64,000 nt of DNA. Origin: Ulota crispa (lineage: Eukaryota > Streptophyta > Bryopsida > Orthotrichales > Orthotrichaceae). Below are positions 58,962-64,000 of the stretch, piece after piece. The translations under genes and the position numbers were made by a program. Each line of letters begins with the position of its first letter. The first letter of the stretch is position 1. Where the stretch lies: positions 9,334,471 through 9,398,470 of the forward strand of contig OY987247.1 of the NCBI GenBank assembly GCA_963920765.1, in the 5' to 3' direction. A model generated the notes under the pieces. It saw nothing but the letters and a program-made list of their open reading frames with translations. It was not told the DNA's origin and did not search any database.

Positions 58962-60253
58962 TGTTGAGGGTTAATCCAGAAAACTTCTACCCTTGTTGTA
59001 TAATGTTGTTATGAGAGTTGAAGAGCAGCATGAGGAGAGAATTTTAATTACACCAATTAAAATCTAGCATTTTTGATTCCCAACCAGTTTTTCACTTGCA
59101 TGCACTGGATATTTCCTATGTTTATATTGTAATATAGTATATTGGGTTGCCTTTGAAAATTTGGGCCCATATTCCATGAGGTAATTTCAAAGTCCAACTA
59201 GTTGTTTATGCAATTTCAAATTGACTAACAATTCACTAAATGCCGGTTCTCCCAAAGTTTGGTTTTGGATGATGTCCAAGTTTAGTTTTGGAAGATACCC
59301 AAGTTTAGTTAATTTTGGATGATGTTTTGTAGAATTTGGATAGGGGCAAGGTTCTTTTTCCTAACAAATTCTTGCCTAAATCTTATCTCAAATTGCCTTT
59401 GACAATCAATACACTAAAAAATTTGTATGAAAAAGTGGATAAAATAGCCACATTCCTCCTTACTCAAACACCTTGTTTGCCAAATTTTGGATGAAAGTAG
59501 CTTGTATTATAAAATTCATTGGATGAACATGCACAAATCATTCATTCATTCCAATTATACCAAATTTACCCTTACCTGCGTGCATTCTGGGGTGCCAGTC
59601 GGTCTACCTTGACAAAAACCAAAAAAACCCTTGGGGGGCAATAAACTTGGCCAAGCACGGAATTAGGAATACACAAAAGGGGCCATGGAAGGACTGAAGC
59701 CAATATTGCCAGTGCTGCCAAAATTTCAGGGCTTGTGGGTCCACGTGGATTTAAAGTCAATGAATAAATTGGGTACAAATGGACAAGCCAATCATTCAAA
59801 GGGGGGCCCATCATTATTCCTCAATTTCTGTATTTTCAGGAACCCATTCCTCACACTTTTACTTTTCTGGTAGCTCCTTTGTAGTTTGTACACTAGGGCG
59901 TCAAATCGCACATCGAGGGGAATTTTACAAACAAGGGTTATGAAATGAATAATAACTAAATAAATGGGGGCACAATTTGAAAATAATTATAAATCAAGTA
60001 CACTCGCAATACAGTATTTGTCCTATTATTTATTTAGCAAGTTGGTTGGCTAAAGTAAAGTTGGTTAGACTTTGAACGTTTGAAAAAACTATGGTAAAGG
60101 ATCAAATGTATTGTAGAAAGTGAGGCAAAAAAGAATGCAATCTTTGCATGTGTAAGTCCATCATTCATTCAATCATGGAATTACCACCTCCTTGAAAAAA
60201 AAAATTACAAATACACAATTTTAATGAAACTTTATTGCACCATTGCTTTTTAC
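58962..60253. repeat. Intergenic DNA with two degenerate repeat relics
   Basis: 59330-59590 is related to 22840-23115. 59917 to about 60000 (GGGGAATTTTACAAACAAGG, then GGGGGCACAATTTGAAAATA) is a decayed MULE-like MITE end of the 6929/16438 family. No gene is supported. Confidence 0.5.
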
Positions 60254-60902
60254 TTAGCCCCTCAAGGCTCAAAATGCTCAAACAACGCTCCTTTGCATTT
60301 TATTTTGAGATGCTTGACTCTTCTACAAGATTAATTTAAGGTGTTGTTATTTTATATTATTTTTATTGGAGTCTTTTTTTAGTATCAAAAATCTGATTTT
60401 GAAAATGAATGATTTTTATATGTCTATTCAAGATTTTGTGCAAGCGTGTCCATTGCAAATCTTCAATTTCTAGTGTTAAGAGCTCTTGGAAATGAGCCTC
60501 AAATATACTAGAACTTGGACTAACAATCACAATAGGAATTTAATTTAAAAATTGTAAAATAGATTTTGAGAAGCCATAAATTAATTAGGGTTATGCATGT
60601 TGTACTTTACGTACTCGTATTTTTTTTGTATCCTCAATTTTAAATTTGAGATGTGAAAATAGGATTGAAAGACTTCAAATAATTTTCACAGTTTTAACAC
60701 CCTCATGATCAAATATTTTAATCTTTTAATCTATAAGTGATATTGTTGTGTTTTCTTTTCCCTTGTGATCTCTAACATGTCTAGCACAAATTTGTATGGT
60801 TATGTTTATAAAAAAAGTGATGAAATTTATCAAAACATTGACATTTCATCCTAGGGCAAAATCTGAGATACTTAGAAAAGTCTAGGGGGGTTGAGGGGTT
60901 AA
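60254..60902. mobile_element. piggyBac-type MITE, 0.65-kb family B
   Basis: Right end, reverse-complemented, TTAACCCCTCAACCCC; left end TTAGCCCCTCAAGGC with one base of TTAA changed. Interior homologous to 45899-46552. Confidence 0.65.
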
Positions 60903-61072
60903 TGTATTTGTGCTTTAAGTTATTCAAAAGTCCTGTATTTTTATTCAAATTCAAAAACCTCCAAGTTTTTTGAGTATAGCCTTAGAACGGCAAAGGCAAA
61001 ACAAACCTTTTGATCCAAAATTAAAAAAACTAGCATCAAATTCTCACATTTCATACTCAAAGCACACCTTGG

Positions 61073-61166
61073 GATGTGGCTTTAGCAATTTTGGATGTGA
61101 CTTTAACAATACCCTATATATATAGAGATTTGCTAAAGCCACACCCAAAATTGCTAACGCCACACT
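61073..61166. repeat. Palindromic remnant related to the 42165 element
   Basis: GATGTGGCTTTAGCAATTTT on the left and GTGTGGCGTTAGCAATTTTG (reverse complement of the right side) form an imperfect inverted repeat. The motif TTGCTAAA.CCAC is shared with the ends of 42165-42524. It abuts the MITE that starts at 61167. Confidence 0.5.
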
Positions 61167-62461
61167 TTAACCCCTAGAGGACCAAGTGTCCATTCAATGG
61201 ACACTTGAGAACTTGGGTAGGGTCATACAAAGTAAATTTTTGTTGGATGTTCTCAAAAAGTTTATGCAAGGTGTAAATATGTATTCCCCGATTGAAAATG
61301 TAATTTTTACTCCAATTAGATGCCCGGTCCAAAATTTATGCTGCCTAAGGTAGTGTGAGCATAAACCGTCCATCTAAGGCTGAAACTAAATTTTGGAGAG
61401 GTGAAACTTCTTGAATTAAGTTGTAGTAAGTTTTCCTTGAAAGACAAGAAGAATTGACATCTAACCCCAAGTTGTTTCAAATTTTTTGAAGCTTTGTGGA
61501 TTTAGTTATGAAATAATGAAGTGGAAGAGCCATAGGTCTCTAAAACCGCCCACCTCCTCAAATGTACATAGCTTGTACATAGTTGAAAGGCTATGAAAAC
61601 ATCATGTACCAGCAGTGTACATTTGGTGAGGTGAGTGGTTTTAGAGCCTGAGCTAAAAATGAGCAAACTACCAAAGAATTTGGGCAGTTTGGGTGGTTGC
61701 GCATCTTTGGAGAATCTTATGATAAAACTCTCATCAACTTTTGAAATTTGGCATGTCTGTAACTAATAAAATATGGTATACAATTGTCAATAATAAAAAT
61801 AAAAATGAGCTTGCACATCACATTCTGAGAGGAGTCAAATTTTGTTGACTATGTCCAGGTAGTTTTAGGAAAATTTATTTTCTAACTTCAAGGCCTATTA
61901 TTTTCAAACACATAAATCCAAAGCTCTTGAATTTTTTTCATATATTCCAAATGTTTGTCTTTAACTTTCACTAATTGGCTTTCAAATAAAAGACTTCCTC
62001 AATGCAAAAGAAATCACAAAATAATGACTAGTGTATTGCCAATTCACTTAACCCCTCCATGCATTGTAGGGTAATTTAGAATAAGCTAGATTTTGTACTT
62101 GCTTCTGAAAAATTTCTTGAGTTGACGTAACATCATACACTTATGAATGGTCAAAAGGCTCATTTTGGTGTAGAGCAAAAAATTTACCCTAAGAGGGCTC
62201 AAAGTTTGCTAACCTTGTTATGCACAATTGAAAAAAAAAAAAAAAAAAAAAAAAAAATCTCACTTCAAACGTTATAATCTTACAATCCATGTTGCCAAAT
62301 GGGCTGAGATTTTTAGCACACATTGACTTATTAGTTTAACACACTTTTGTAAAATTGGATTTCAAAAAAATGTTTTTATTTTCAATTTTGGACAATGCAC
62401 TAAAAGTTGGCAATTTCTGAGATTTTTTCTTGAAAAACATCCTTGGTCCTTTAGAGGTTAA
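61167..62461. mobile_element. piggyBac-type MITE, 1.3 kb
   Basis: Left TTAACCCCTAGAGGACCAAG; right, reverse-complemented, TTAACCTCTAAAGGACCAAG. The palindrome GTGTCCATTCAATGGACAC lies just inside the left end. An A-run of about 28 bp lies near 62230-62257. Shares its right TTAA with the next element. Confidence 0.82.
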
Positions 62462-63255
62462 ACCTTGAGCACCCACAATTGAATCAAGAAAATGAGGCTA
62501 AGGGGGACCATGCTCAAAGATATTGTATGCCTCAAGCTAGAAACTTAGATACAAGAGGATTCATTGCTAAAATAGCAAAAAGGGTGCTTGATGCACTTGA
62601 CTAGAAATTTGTAGAACTTTTGACCACACCATTTTAGAAATTATGATAGTCAAAATATAGTTGACTTTGTGGCAACCGGCCAATTTTCAGGAGGACCATG
62701 GCTGGGGTCGCATGAATTCATGCCTTAGAGGAGGCTCCTTTTGATGAAATTTAGGAGGGAGTGCAATTTACAAGTATCTCACTTGTTTCCAAATTTGGCG
62801 ATATTTTGACATTTGCAAGGTGCTTTTCCTAAGGCCCAAAGTTGCAAGGCTCACAAAGCACGGTGGATGATAGACAAGAGATTGGTACGGCTTTGACCTC
62901 CACAAGGGCAAGGCTCCTGGTGGTATAGTTGCAAAACCCTTCTCCGCTTTGAGGCATGCGTGCCAAAACACCCCTAACTGTATGGAACCGGCCATAGCCG
63001 GTGGTCTCTGTCCTCACTCCTAACCCTAAACTGCACAAAATAAAATTCTAATATGTTGTTGTCATACTTGACTTGCACAATCCGCGCTTGTACAAGAGGT
63101 GAAACCCCCATTGCCCAATGTGTGGCATAAAAGTAGTACTGTAGCCTAAACCAAGTACAGTGTTCTAGGCAGTACACTTTTGATTTGGACATGGTTTTGT
63201 GGAAATTTTGATTTCAAAAGGCAATATTAGGGGAGGTGGGGTGCTCATGGGTTAA
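62458..63255. mobile_element. piggyBac-type MITE, 0.8 kb, GC-richer
   Basis: Left TTAAACCTTGAGCACCC; right, reverse-complemented, TTAACCCATGAGCACCCC. Minus-strand ORFs at 62768-63192 overlap in different frames and show no family; not called as genes. Confidence 0.68.
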
Positions 63256-63284
63256 AGTGTAATTTGAGCATAAAATGTGAGAAT

Positions 63285-63540
63285 TTAACCTCCACATGGC
63301 TCAAGTGGTATCTTAGGGGCTAAGTGGGGTTTTAGGCATGTACTTACAGCTAAACTACTTTGTGTGATTTTTTGAAACGTTTATGGAAGATGGGGAATTC
63401 AAAGATCTGCGTGGGCATCTAATTTTTTCTTCATTTTGACATTTATTGATGAGGTTATGCATGAATAGGCAGCTCCAAACAAAACAAAAAAGTATTTTTT
63501 TAAATAAAAATCTAAAATTGGTACTTTAGATTTATATGTA
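63285..63540. mobile_element. piggyBac-type MITE, family A, 5' part only
   Basis: TTAACCTCCACATGGCTC start followed by the family-A block (TTTTAGGCATGTACTTACAG... GAAGATGGGGAATTCAAAGA). The match ends at about 63540, where the next element begins; no right end is seen. Confidence 0.6.
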
Positions 63541-63940
63541 CTGTAGGTTGAGAGCAAATTCTACAATCGACTATTGAATTAGTTTTTTTTTGGGAAAAAT
63601 CTGATTTGGCATCAATTTTAGTGATTAGTTAAGGATCAAGCATATCCAAAAAAATTGTTATTATATGGCAATCAACTAATTTTTTTTAGTAGAATCAAAC
63701 CTTTTTCAAAGTATTTTTGACTTTCCAAAATTAGGCTTTGGTATACATTTTGCAGTACATTGAGCCCGCGTAGATTGGCCTTGACCTTCTAGAATTAGCT
63801 AGGCTCAATGACTTCTACAATATTAGGCAATCCAATTTTTGTTTTATTTGACATTGGATATTTTTGGAGAATAATTTACAAAATCATTGGGCTAAATTTT
63901 GGGGAATTATTCTATGCCAAAAGTGCTCTCAACCTCACTG
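63541..63940. mobile_element. Candidate TIR element (CAGT/CTGT...GGTTGAGAGCA)
   Basis: Left CTGTAGGTTGAGAGCA and right, reverse-complemented, CAGTGAGGTTGAGAGCA. The left side is preceded by TA; the right side is followed by TT. Possibly a Tc1/mariner-type MITE. Confidence 0.45.
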
Positions 63941-64000
63941 TTTAAATTTTATTTTTCCACTGATCGTGCAACTGGCACCCACCAATGCGAGCACGTAAGA

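Noticed and set aside
62768..63192. Overlapping minus-strand ORFs
   Set aside because: Three frames compete, all inside a MITE with good TTAA ends; no family features.
1..64000. CRISPR arrays, bacterial operons, rRNA and tRNA genes
   Set aside because: None seen. Tandem arrays present have diverged units without spacers, and the window is eukaryotic.

Overview
This is a nuclear window from a green plant lineage (streptophyte). The evidence is an 11-exon TFIIA large-subunit gene with the plant-type C-terminus, and two copies of a PAM2 + double-RRM gene of the CID8-13 family, an architecture known from plants. Both genes have many short GT-AG introns. The AT-rich background, the abundance of piggyBac-type DNA transposons (scarce in flowering plants, as far as I know) and the absence of any reverse transcriptase I could see suggest a non-flowering plant or a streptophyte alga. 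The species cannot be fixed from the sequence.

Layout. 1-6.8 kb: the TFIIA large-subunit gene on the minus strand (2453-6098), with a GC-rich 5' flank and a 30-bp minisatellite upstream. 6.9-27.7 kb: gene-poor, AT-rich DNA holding nested transposons: MULE-like MITEs, piggyBac-type MITEs, a 3.7-kb CACTA element with a 3-bp target duplication, and several other terminal-inverted-repeat elements. 28.3-39.8 kb: a palindrome. Two 4.2-kb arms (28339-32553 and 35632-39842) each hold one complete 10-exon CID gene, pointing tail to tail. The arms differ by one synonymous base, one 4-bp unit and a homopolymer length. A 200-N scaffold gap (33488-33687) lies in the spacer and is flanked by a 956-bp exact direct repeat, so the two contigs overlap and were not merged. 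40-53 kb: more MITEs, including a Tc1/mariner fold-back element built from two 3' ends. 53.3-59.0 kb: a 5.6-kb piggyBac element (TTAA at both ends) with a decayed transposase that still shows all three catalytic aspartates, plus unrecognised ORF fragments. 59-64 kb: further MITEs.

Only three functional-looking protein genes are seen: one TFIIA-L and two CID copies. The remainder is dominated by about twenty TTAA-flanked piggyBac-type MITEs whose termini resemble those of the 5.6-kb element, which is a plausible relative of their mobilising source. Exon models were built by eye from splice signals, open frame and family resemblance; no search was run.
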